Source of the DNA: Campanula takesimana
Taxonomy: Eukaryota; Streptophyta; Magnoliopsida; Asterales; Campanulaceae
Assembly (NCBI GenBank): GCA_026119855.1
Contig: JAOWBW010002489.1
Coordinates: forward strand, 1 to 64,000
Direction of reading: 5' to 3'
Length of the DNA stretch: 64,000 nt
The translations under genes were made by a program, and so were the position numbers. Numbering within the stretch: position 1 is the stretch's first letter; each line of letters starts with the position of its first letter. Below, in pieces: positions 56,035-64,000 of the stretch. The notes beneath the pieces were generated by a model that saw only the letters and a program-made list of their open reading frames with translations, had not been told where the DNA came from and made no database searches.

Positions 56035-56355
56035 CTATTTATTCTGGTTCTCTCGATACCTCTTCATCTCTTCCCGGAAAGCTTTGGAATCTCTTTCTTC
56101 TTCTTCGTCCTCTTCATCTACTTCACTGGAACTGCTGTCCTTATCATCACTTGAATCTTCATCGCTACCTTCGAAGCAGGGCTCCTCCCATTCACGATTG
56201 CTGTCATCCGAGTCTTCATCATCCTGACAGTGATCATCATGGGGAAGTGAGGAGTCGTTATCAGATTCTTGATCATTCAGGACGGGCGGGTTCTCTGCAT
56301 CTTCCGAGGAATCATATTCCTCTGGGAAAGCATTATCATAGCCTCTTTTTTCCAT
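56035..56355 (-). CDS. Acidic antisense ORF of element D (106 aa)
   Basis: Starts at 56355 with MEKRGYDNAFPEEY and is open for 106 codons; nearly half the residues are Asp, Glu or Ser (runs such as SSSSEVDEEDEEEE), ending in a basic/amphipathic tail. No domain is recognised. The composition is like histone-chaperone or activation-type acidic tails, but that is only composition. It is on the strand opposite to gag-pol, and a good TATA box lies 60-70 bp upstream. The minus-strand leader is CT-rich. It may be the first exon of a larger gene or an independent small gene. Confidence 0.5.
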   Translation of the reverse strand: MEKRGYDNAFPEEYDSSEDAENPPVLNDQESDNDSSLPHDDHCQDDEDSDDSNREWEEPCFEGSDEDSSDDKDSSSSEVDEEDEEEERDSKAFREEMKRYRENQNK

Positions 56356-56414
56356 GGATGAAGCTTGGAAGAAGAGAAGAAGGTGAGGGTAGTGTGAAAA
56401 ATTAAAGGGTTAAT

Positions 56415-56427
56415 CCTCTATTTATAC
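56415..56427 (-). promoter_or_regulatory. TATA box upstream of the acidic ORF
   Basis: Minus strand GTATAAATAGAGG, a near-consensus plant TATA box, with the ATG 60 bp downstream. Confidence 0.6.
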
Positions 56428-56647
56428 TACTGAAGAAGGAGTTAGTTGAAGGGTAATTAATGTTACTCATAGTTGGAATCCAACTAGAGGTTTCCCCCAT
56501 TCCAAGAAGAACAATGATTCAACTTGCATTAAATCCTATTGGCGTCAGCAAATCAAGGCAAGTGAGGATTTTGGCGGCTACAACTGTCACATCAATCAAT
56601 CATAAATTAAATGCCCAACAATTTCTACTCGCCATCCCGAGATAGAA

Positions 56648-56660
56648 ACTCGGGGGCCAC
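56648..56660 (+). other. Polypurine tract of element D
   Basis: ACTCGGGGGCCAC directly before the 3' LTR. Confidence 0.7.
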
Positions 56661-57347
56661 TGAACGACATGACCCAACGTGGTCATTGGGTACCAAGGCC
56701 TTTGGGCCCATACACCATAAGGGTCCATACATCACAAGCAGCCCATTCTCCAATGGGCCAACATCATAGTGCCGAGCAGGAAAACCTTGCCTAGGCCGAG
56801 ATGCATATCGCCCATGCCGAGATGGTTATCAAGCGCTCCACACCGACCGGCCTTTGTGACACGGTCGACATAGTCAAGCGAGCCGAATTTCTACAGATCC
56901 ACTCCTATCAGGAGTCCTCCTTGAGAGTTAGACTACAACTCAGAATGCATGGATCCTTATCCGAGCAAGGAGATTCCTATTCATTTAAGCGGGAATTACA
57001 CTCATCCTAATCAGGAACCTTATCTCTAAGGAGCATGAGTCCCATTGCATCACCGGTTCCCTGACTTCTCTAACAAGTCAGGACTCTTTCATCCTTGCCT
57101 ATAAAAAACAGGTCCTCTACAACAGAAAGGAGGTAATGAAATTCTTTGGCTCCATCCTGGTCAATTGATTTCTCTTGTGTTATCATACAAACCATATTCT
57201 TATTCTCACACAGGAGGGCCTTCGCCGGTGAAGCCCTGGTGTAGTTTACGTTTGTTTCGTGTGTGTAGCTCCGGCCATCAAGAACTGTCGCTGGGATTAT
57301 CCGAACCGCTAGACGAAGGCTGATCCAACCAGATTTTGGCATCATCA
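56661..57347 (+). repeat. Element D 3' LTR
   Basis: Same 687-bp length as the 5' copy with about seven differences, followed by TTTGG. Confidence 0.92.
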
Positions 57348-57372
57348 TTTGGGATGACATTCACCCGTTGAT

Positions 57373-57503
57373 TTTTTTTTTTTTTTTTTGAAATCCTAAA
57401 CCACCTAATTCAATTCTAGCCTGCTGGGGCAATCGAACTCAATACCTCTACGACGGAGAGACTTAAACCTGCTAAAGATGACGCTTGGTCACAAGCCCTT
57501 AGC
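57373..57503 (-). mobile_element. SINE (131 bp) with 17-bp target duplication
   Basis: A T-run on the plus strand (A-tail on the minus strand) begins the insertion. On the minus strand the internal GAGTTCGATTGCCC is a pol III box B. GACATTCACCCGTTGAT occurs on both sides (57356-57372 and 57504-57520), a perfect 17-bp target duplication. Short length, A-tail and box B fit a plant tRNA-derived SINE. Confidence 0.75.
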
Positions 57504-57520
57504 GACATTCACCCGTTGAT

Positions 57521-57687
57521 ATTAGAATAGATTATGTCCTCAACTAATTATTGTTCATGCACTCGCAGTTCATGTATAATCATTTTTATAAATTTTAAAT
57601 AATTATTCATAATTACTGGTAAATATTCAATTTAATTGACTCAAAATTAGAATATAATTATTTTTTAAAAACGGAAGAGTATGTTTA
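57521..57687. other. Unassigned AT-rich sequence
   Basis: Nothing recognisable. Confidence 0.4.
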
Positions 57688-57689
57688 TA

Positions 57690-57946
57690 CTCCCTCTGTC
57701 TCTAAATGAGTGTCCAAATTTCATTTTAAGGGACACTGAAAATCTAAACTTTTTGAACAATTTGGTAACAACGATTCATATATAATCTTGTAATCTCCTT
57801 TCAAAACCTTTAGTTTTGCACGGATAAAGAAACCGATGAAATTTTTTTCGAAAAAAACGTTTAGGGAGAAAGTTATGTTAAAAAAAGACACTCATTTAGG
57901 GACAAAGATTTCTTGAAAATGGACACTCATTTAGGGACAGAGGGAG
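57690..57946. mobile_element. Second Stowaway/mariner-type MITE (257 bp)
   Basis: CTCCCTCTGTC-CTAAATGAGTG at the left pairs with CACTCATTTAGGGACAGAGGGAG at the right; TA flanks both ends. An inner copy of GACACTCATTTAGGGACAA (57890-57908) duplicates the right terminus. Related in its ends to 44185-44449. Confidence 0.8.
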
Positions 57947-57948
57947 TA

Positions 57949-58514
57949 GTATGCAAGAAATATGTTGAGCCTTCCTTTTTTCAATTCCAAATAGCCAATT
58001 AATTTGTGGCAGATACGTCGGTGTGAATATAGTATTGCGAAAATTTATCGGTGCATGCTCATCATATTTATTTCTCCTTACGTATGATGTCTCAACTACT
58101 GATTGGTGGGATGAAAGTCCAAAATATTTTGGTCATAAATAGCTTATGCCTTGTCCTTTTTCAAACTTCATATTTCATGCCTGCCGACACCTTATTTCAC
58201 TATACTTAATTGACCTCGCTCGCAACAACATTTATTGGTTCGTTAACTCTTTTATTAACATATGTTATCCTTTGGAAATTATTGCTGGCAAAGACCAAAA
58301 AAGGGTGTTAAATGTTCCCTCATATACGAGGTATGCGTTTTCTCTCGCAAAAAAATAAAAAAAAAAAAAAAATTACTACTCAACTTTACTACTCAACTCC
58401 ATCTGAAAAAGAATAATACGCACATTCCATACCCATCCATATATACAAACTTTCTGATGGAGATTAATATAAGAAGATATTTAAGGCTTTATTTTAATTA
58501 TTATTGTTATTGTT
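57949..58514. other. Unassigned sequence before the inverted duplication
   Basis: No gene seen. Includes an A-rich run (58349-58372) and TTTTAATTATTATTGTTATT, which recurs next to the right arm at about 60350. Confidence 0.4.
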
Positions 58515-58920
58515 ATTTTCGGAATTAACATTAACCCTATTTCAGGGGCGGACCTACATACATGCTTAAGGGGGCCGCGGCCCCCGTTTGTAAAAAATAA
58601 ATAAAAAATTACTAATGCAATTTTTGTAAATTTTAATTAGATTAGTGCAATTAATTAAACTTTGCCCCCTTTTAGAATAGAAAAAAATACACTAATTTTT
58701 TTTCTTGCCCCCTTATACTAATAAAAATTATTTTGCCCCCTTAAAAAAAAATCATGGGTCCGCCACTGCCCTATTTTTATAAGACTCCTACGACTTGGAA
58801 AACAAGTCAAACACTCCTAAAAATAACCCTAACATATATAGTAACTTATTACAACTCAAAAACATCAAAATATATCATAAATCTACTTCTAAACATGATA
58901 TTATCTCCTATCTAAATATA
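58515..58920 (+). repeat. Left arm of a 172-bp inverted duplication (with MITE inside)
   Basis: Without the hAT MITE and one copy of its duplication (234 bp) this arm is 172 bp and is the reverse complement, with only a few mismatches, of 60390-60561. Confidence 0.85.
58543..58768. mobile_element. hAT-type MITE (226 bp)
   Basis: Termini CAGGGGCGGACCTA and ATGGGTCCGCCACTG are inverted repeats. The 8-bp duplication CCCTATTT flanks it (58535-58542 and 58769-58776), diagnostic of hAT. Subterminal GGGGGCCGCGGCCCCC is palindromic. The right arm of the inverted duplication shows the empty site with a single CCCTATTT. Confidence 0.85.
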
Positions 58921-59017
58921 AGTATTTATATTTTGGCACAACCATAGGAGGAAGAGGTTGCTCAGTGTCAAAAGGCAACATATTGTCTGGATTCAAGCAA
59001 ACAACGCATAATTAATA

Positions 59018-60048
59018 GGCAAATTCTCGTTTTCGGCCGTCTCACGCCGTGCGATGGGCGCGTGAGACGGACGCGCCATTTTTCACGTGTGTTAAAAAAA
59101 AAAAATCTTTAAAATGCTATATTTTGAGATTTATAAGTCAAAAAAAATATTTAAAAATACCGTTGTGTTCGTCTCGACGAGACGAATAAAACTACATAGG
59201 TCATGATATGGTTTGATTTTTTTTTAAACATTTTTTTACACATAAAAAAGTTTGAGGTGCTTGCCAGCTGAAATGTAACACTCTGTTCTGATAAAAGTAA
59301 CACTTTCATCTTCAAAAAGTAACACTTTTTCTACTGTCAAATGTAACATCAATTTTACAAAAAAAAAAAAAAAATGTTTGCATTTCAATTGTTACTTTCT
59401 CAATAAAAAATTGTTACATTTCATATATAATGTTACATTAAGGAATATAAACTGTTACAATTGAGAAAAAAATGTTACATTCATTTTTTATAAAATGTAA
59501 CATTAGTTTAGTTGTCAATCCTATGTTATTTTCGGAGAAAAAAAATGTTACATTTGAAAAAATGAGTGTTACATTCCCTTATAAAAAGTGTTACATTAAT
59601 TTAGTTGTCAATCTTTATGTTATCTTTATCTATTGTAGCAAAATTGTGGTATATTTTTTTTAAAAGAAGTGTTATATTTTGAATAAAAAAGTGTTACATT
59701 TTGTTATAATAAGTGTTACTTTTGTTGGAAGGAAAAAAAGTATGGGTGGTACATTTTGAAAAAAAAGTGTTACATTTGAAAAAAGAATTTTACATTCCTT
59801 TATAAAAAGTGTTACATTAATTTAGTCGTTAATTTTTATGTTATCTTTAATCTATTGCATCAAAATTGTGGTACATTTTTGAAAGAAAAAAAAGTGTTAC
59901 ATTTGAAAAACAAAAGTGTTACATTTCATTATAAGAAGTGTTACTTTTGGTGGGAGGAAAAAAGGTTGTGGGGGCAAAAAAAAAAAAAAAAAAAAGAAGG
60001 TATAGTCGGCGCCGCACCCCATGCGACCGCCGCACCAGAGACATTCTC
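59018..60048. mobile_element. Possible MULE-like element rich in TGTTACATT
   Basis: TAATTAATA occurs exactly before 59018 and after 60048, a 9-bp duplication as made by Mutator-like elements. The terminal inverted repeats are poor. The interior starts with a perfect 10-bp hairpin (CGTCTCACGC/GCGTGAGACG, about 59037-59073) and then has about twenty TGTTACATT or AATGTAACA words between 59270 and 59945. No transposase. Confidence 0.4.
59105..59220 (+). repeat. Direct repeat copy 1 (about 110 bp)
   Basis: Similar to 60205-60308: ATGCTATAT-TTGAGATTT...ACCGTTGTGTTCGTCTCGA and GACGAATAAAACTA-ATAG-TCATGATATG. One copy is inside and the other outside the possible MULE. Confidence 0.65.
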
Positions 60049-60204
60049 TAATTAATATAGGCAACAAAGTAAAATAAATAATTCAAGCCCAAAGTATACA
60101 AAATACTGAATTCAAAAACAATATCCAAAATAACCCTAAGCTATCCTCCTCTCAAATTGCGACACGTGTCGCGGGTTTAAAGAAAAAAACCTCCAATAAC
60201 TATG

Positions 60205-60308
60205 AAATGCTATATCTTGAGATTTCGAAGTCGAAAAAAAAATCTAAAAACACCGTTGTGTTCGTCTCGATGTGACGAATAAAACTAGATAGATCATGAT
60301 ATGATTTC
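60205..60308 (+). repeat. Direct repeat copy 2
   Basis: Counterpart of 59105-59220, about 1.1 kb away. Confidence 0.65.
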
Positions 60309-60389
60309 TTTAATAAAGAAATAACAATAATAATAAAGAACAACGTTTATTTTAATTATTATTGTTATTTTTATTGTTATTTTCGGATG

Positions 60390-60561
60390 TATATTTAGAT
60401 AGGAGATAATATCATGTTTAGAAGTAGATTTATGATATATTTTGATGTTTTTGAGTTGTAATAGGTTACTATATAGGTTAGGGTTATTTTTAGGAGTGTT
60501 TGACTTGTTTTCCATGTCGTAGGAGTCTTATAAAAATAGGGTTAATGTTAATTCCGAAAAT
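60390..60561 (-). repeat. Right arm of the inverted duplication (empty hAT site)
   Basis: 172 bp, inverted relative to 58515-58920, with the uninterrupted target AAATAGGG. Any ORF read through it is a by-product. Confidence 0.85.
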
Positions 60562-61214
60562 CGGTGGTTGATTAATAAAATTTGAGTATTGAACGTTGTT
60601 CTTTATTCCCGAAAGTGAATTTCTTCCCTTTTAATGTCAATTTCCTAGTATTCTTCGAATCAATGGGTTATTGAAGGCTATTCTTCCGGCATTGTTGAGA
60701 ACAATCAACGGATCTATAGTGTTTATCTCTATTTATTTCTTTTATACTCCCGCTTGCCTACATCACTTTCCATTTAGGCGTGCCATTGATAATTCTTGTA
60801 TTCAAAAAATGAAAATTTTATTATACTTATTTGTTTAATAGGACCCACTTATCCACTATACTATTTTATACCCCACATTTTCTATCCTCCAACTTTTCAT
60901 ACTTATACTCCCTTCTCAATTCTGGAAATAATAGAAGCGCTTGATACCCAATTCGATATAACGGTGTGAATATCCGGTTCTAATGCACAAGCGCATGGGT
61001 TATTTAAAAAAAAAAGTGATCAATAAGGGATAATCATAATGACGCTCACACTCACCAATTAAAAGGTTTTATATTTTTGAGAGTTGTCACGTCGCTTTGA
61101 CATAGTTCAAAGTATTGAAAAAAAAAAGTTTTGTTTGCAAAGGAATAGGGTTCAGGGGTCAAGTTACGATAAGAGAAGGGTATTGAAGAATTCACTCATA
61201 TCGCCCAATAGATG
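60562..61214. other. Unassigned sequence left of element E
   Basis: No gene or known repeat recognised. AT-rich with A-runs at 61003 and 61119. Confidence 0.4.
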
Positions 61215-62343
61215 TGTAGACATCCCGCCTTGGACCGCTCACCCTGATTGCATACATATTATTTTTATTTAACTTGTTTTTGTTAATTTCTGTTACTTCC
61301 GTTAAGTTCTTAACTGATTCCGTTAGTTTTGGACTAAACTGAATAACAGAGTTAACCTTTAGAGTCATTTCTGTTATTCTGTCGCTTTCAACCGCGGGCG
61401 CCTCCGGCACAGCCTACGGGATGCGCGCGCTTCTCGCCGCCTAAGCGGGACCCGCGCGCTTCTCACTATGGCAGTTACGAATTTGCACCAATTTCCCTCA
61501 ATTTTCTGGGTCAAAAGCCTTTTCTTACCTCCAAGTTAATCCCCCCTAGTTTTGTAACTCCAAAATCCCTTGTTCTAGCATTTCTCATAAAAACATAATA
61601 TTTCATCTTTATTATTATTTGATTTTTTCTTTATTATTTTATTTCCATTTATTTTATTTGTCCAATGACCATCTTTTCCTCCCTTATCCACCTATATAAA
61701 CTCCCTCATTTTACCATGGAAAGGGACCCAACTTCTTTTCTCTACAAAATCTCTACACGAGTTCTTACACACCACTTCCTACACAGAAAAACTCTACTAA
61801 AATCTCTACACACTTTTCTCTCTACAAACACTCAATTTTCTCACCAAGTTTAGAGTCTTCATCTCATTTTCAAGTCAAGGTACATCACTTTCTCTTTTAT
61901 TTTTTATTTGACTTTTATGTCTTTTTAATGTATGCAATCCCCATCAAAATGGGACATGACCAACATGACTACTTCACATATTAAAGTTAGTTAAGGTTAT
62001 CTCCTTACATTTCAAACTCTCATTTAATTTCCCCTTTTCCTTTCAATGTAATTGTTATCACGATTAATACAAGAAGGACTTTTTATTCTTAGAACACCAA
62101 AAGTAGCAAGACCGGCTTTAGCTGGGCGAAGTTGGTGTTTAAGTACTTCCCACTCCGTACCTAACCCCCGAACCCGTCTCTTCCTGAATCTCTGGTTTTC
62201 GTAACAAAACTTAGGCTAATTATTAGGTTTTTCTTATGTTCCTCTAAAACATAGGTGGCGACTCTAAACTCTAAAACCAAACTGACATCCTAGGATAATT
62301 CACTCGCTCTAGCCAAGCTGTGGTTTCCCCCGGGGTATCAACA
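61215..62343 (+). repeat. Element E 5' LTR (1129 bp)
   Basis: Contains a GC-rich motif cluster (61392-61465, with GCGGGCGCCTCCG and two GCGCGCTTCTC copies) and a TATA box CCTATATAAACTCCC (about 61691-61705). Its start and end match the TGTAGACAYCCC...CA pattern of B. Confidence 0.8.
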
Positions 62344-62344
62344 G

Positions 62345-62362
62345 TGGCGACTACGTTGGGGA
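62345..62362 (+). other. Primer binding site of element E
   Basis: TGGCGACTACGTTGGGGA, one base after the LTR; close to the B site. Confidence 0.8.
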
Positions 62363-62666
62363 CAGCATAGAGGGTTAAACTTGCGTTTTTTTTATTTTGG
62401 TGTTCTTTTATTTATTTTCTGGGCATTCTGGTGGAAAAAGGCGGGAAGCGTGCGCCTCTGGCCTTCTTGGTCTAACAAGTTTCATGCAGCAGGAGAAAAA
62501 TGTTGAAGAGGACTTGTAAATAGAAAGGGGATAATGTTTGAACATTCTAATATTGTACCCTATTTCTCATCTCTTTCTTTAAAAGTTTTTTTTTATTATT
62601 TTCTTTGATTTCATAACAAGAAAATACAAAAAAAAAAAAAAAAAAGGAGCTTCATAACAGGCATTC

Positions 62667-62702
62667 GTGTGTGTGTGTGTGTTTAGTGTGTGTAGTGTGT
62701 GT
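62667..62702 (+). repeat. TG microsatellite
   Basis: Runs of TGTGTG broken by TTTAG and TAG. Confidence 0.8.
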
Positions 62703-62737
62703 TTTTATTATTTTTGTTCTACATCATTTTGCAAGCT

Positions 62738-62768
<31 letters not shown>

Positions 62769-62954
62769 GAGGCTACTTTTTTCCACACTTTTAGCTTTTC
62801 CAAATCTTTTGTATCAAGTCAAAGAGAGAGTTACATTTTATATTTTTTACAAAACTTTTGTACATATTTTCCTCCTTTTCTCTCTCCCCAAAATCTATGA
62901 CTATTCCAAAAAAAATAAATAAATTGGGGCTGGATCCGACAATATCAGAAAGGT

Positions 62955-63175
62955 CACTGAACTTCCAAGAAATTACAGTTTGGTCCCTGGATTTTAGATA
63001 ACTGCAGAACAGTCCCTGGATTTCAGAAAACTGCAGAACAATCTCTGGAATTCAGAACAGTGCAGAACAATCCCTGGGTTTCAGAAAAGTCCCTGGGTTT
63101 CAGAAAACTGCAGTTTGATCCCCAGATTTTAGAAAGTTTCATAACCGCCCCTGGAGTTCAGAAAATTGCGATCTC
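62955..63175 (+). repeat. Minisatellite of about 30 bp units in E leader
   Basis: Seven or eight imperfect units built on CAGTCCCTGGATTTCAGAAA followed by ACTGCAGAA. Confidence 0.75.
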
Positions 63176-63728
63176 GCCCTCTCCCTTCTTTACTATGACC
63201 GGTCATTGGTTGACTCGGAAGTTGTAATAATTTAGGACCTTAATTCTCCTCTCCCCTCTCCTTACTTGCGCATATTTGCTTTATTGCTTTAAAAAAAATT
63301 GTCACTTGGTTTGACCTCACACTACGTGCACATATTCCTATCAATTGCTCAATATCGAGTCGCACAAGTTCAAAACCCCAAACCCGTCGAGGCCCGTCCT
63401 AGAGAGTTTCAAGCTCCACCCGTTCTTGACTCTCTCGAAGCGGTAAACCTCAGCCCGTGGTGTAGTTCATGACTAAATGCCGGGGGTGACCTTAAGCCTC
63501 TCTTTAGCCGAGCACAAGCCAACACATTCTTAGTCTAGGTTCTAACACTCCGTGACCAAGTCGGTTTTCATGTGTCGAGATTTTCCTAAACTAATGTTTT
63601 CAAATCATACATGCCGTTTTCAAAAGAAACAAGTGGTTATTATAGACAAAATAAAAATCCATCCCCGCATGTATGCTTTACTACATTAATTTAGTTTAAT
63701 CTAGTCACATATAGGAATCACAAGCGTG

Positions 63729-63789
63729 GTGGAATCCGATGAGTATATGAGACCGCAAGAAGGTCTATATACTAGTGTGACGATTCCAC
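63729..63789 (+). other. Two-stem hairpin in E leader
   Basis: GTGGAATC (63729-63736) pairs with GATTCCAC (63782-63789); AGTATATGAGACC (63742-63754) pairs with GGTCTATATACT (63762-63773) with one bulged base, around a 7-nt loop. The internal loop has CGATG and AGTGTGAC, as in element B at 15267-15371. Confidence 0.65.
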
Positions 63790-63974
63790 TATTTTTCTTA
63801 GAAACCCCAAAAGGGACCCCGTCCCTCAGACTTATAAAAAAATAAATAAAATAATAAAAAAATCATTTTCCTTATGTGGTTGAGTCATTTTCTTGTTTGG
63901 GGTTAAATTATTTTACTCAAAAGGTGTTTATGGGCCATCCTAAGATCAACCGTGTTCTTTCAATAGGTCCAATG

Positions 63975-64000
63975 TGTCGCGACCCGAAACCCTAGCACTA
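63975..64000 (+). repeat. Start of another LTR at the window edge
   Basis: TGTCGCGACCCGAAACCCTA resembles the start of element C's LTR (TGTCACGACCCGAAATCTA). Probably a Tekay-like element inserted in the leader of E. Confidence 0.55.

Larger units (their letters stand above)
44719..57347 (+). mobile_element. Tat-type Ty3/gypsy element D (12.6 kb)
   Basis: Two 687-bp LTRs (about 1% different by eye), TTTGG duplications at 44714-44718 and 57348-57352, then gag, protease, RT, RNase H and integrase in Ty3/gypsy order, followed by a long region with minus-strand genes and a polypurine tract. It is a recent insertion, but the coding region is already damaged, including catalytic residues. Confidence 0.92.
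62363..63974 (+). other. Untranslated leader of element E
   Basis: About 1.6 kb without convincing ORF. It has long A-runs (62628-62644, 62740-62763), a TG microsatellite (62667-62702), a minisatellite (62955-63175) and the conserved two-stem hairpin (63729-63789). Confidence 0.7.
61215..64000 (+). mobile_element. Tat/Ogre-type element E, 5' LTR and leader only
   Basis: The LTR starts TGTAGACATCCCGCC and ends GGGGTATCAACA, followed by a TGGCGACTACGTTGGGGA primer site, like element B but a different family. The leader reaches 63974, where another LTR starts. Coding parts lie outside the window. Confidence 0.8.

Noticed and set aside
55755..56405. A 216-codon plus-strand ORF
   Set aside because: Its His/Ser/Leu-rich half is the mirror of the acidic minus-strand ORF at 56035-56355, which has a TATA box and better composition.
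60294..60515. Lys/Asn-rich 73-codon ORF on the minus strand
   Set aside because: Spans the right arm of the inverted duplication and AT-rich repeats; low complexity accounts for it.

Overview
This 64 kb window is plant nuclear DNA, most likely from a flowering plant with a repeat-rich genome. It consists almost entirely of transposable elements inserted into one another. I see no ordinary host gene, tRNA or rRNA gene. The evidence for a plant is the mix of Ty1/copia and Ty3/gypsy elements of plant lineages (Tat/Ogre type and Tekay/chromovirus type), plant-type CCHC gag proteins, plant-mobile-domain genes, a TRIM, Stowaway-type and hAT-type MITEs, and a short SINE. The species cannot be fixed from the sequence.

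Layout. Position 1-845 is leader-like sequence. Position 846-6287 is the 3' portion of a broken Ty1/copia element (copia-1), whose 3' LTR (4778-6287) cuts into a minus-strand copia element (copia-2, gag remnant plus 5' LTR, 6288-7895). From 8440 to 42740 there is a four-level nest. An old copia pol relic (41966-42740) was hit by a minus-strand Tat-type element A (8440-41960, target duplication GTACT). Element A was split by a plus-strand Ogre/Tat-type element B (13154-36846, duplication TATGG). Element B was split by a gag-only Tekay-like element C with 2.84 kb LTRs (26582-35206, duplication ATAAT). To the right lie a three-LTR TRIM (42939-43918), a Stowaway-like MITE (44185-44449), a third Tat-type element D (44719-57347, duplication TTTGG), a SINE (57373-57503), a second MITE (57690-57946), a hAT MITE inside one arm of a 172-bp inverted duplication (58515-58920 and 60390-60561), and a possible MULE-like element full of TGTTACATT motifs (59018-60048). 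The window ends in the LTR and leader of a fourth Tat/Ogre-type element E (61215 onward), which is itself entered by another LTR at 63975.

Coding content. Every gag-pol region except the gag of C is interrupted. Most stops I could inspect in A and B look like single C-to-T (or G-to-A) changes, which fits decay of methylated DNA. The most notable feature is shared by A, B and D. Between the integrase gene and the 3' LTR, each carries one or more genes on the opposite strand to gag-pol, with recognisable introns and, for several, a TATA-like box. In B, a four-exon plant-mobile-domain gene can be laid out with three phase-0 GT-AG introns, and a second antisense gene of the DUF7745-like type follows it. 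Elements A and D instead carry a gene with a putative gypsy-type transposon domain followed by a coiled coil; D also has a very acidic antisense ORF.

Structures that simple annotation would miss: a 12-14 bp palindrome (core TCTCGTACGAGA), often paired at 20-bp spacing, recurs in B in the LTRs, upstream of both antisense genes and at other non-coding positions. The leaders of B and E share a two-stem RNA hairpin whose stems differ in sequence but keep pairing. Short hairpins, duplicated in B and D, lie between the convergent integrase and antisense genes in all three Tat elements. LTRs of at least five unrelated families carry GC-rich palindromic motif clusters, upstream of the TATA box where one can be seen.
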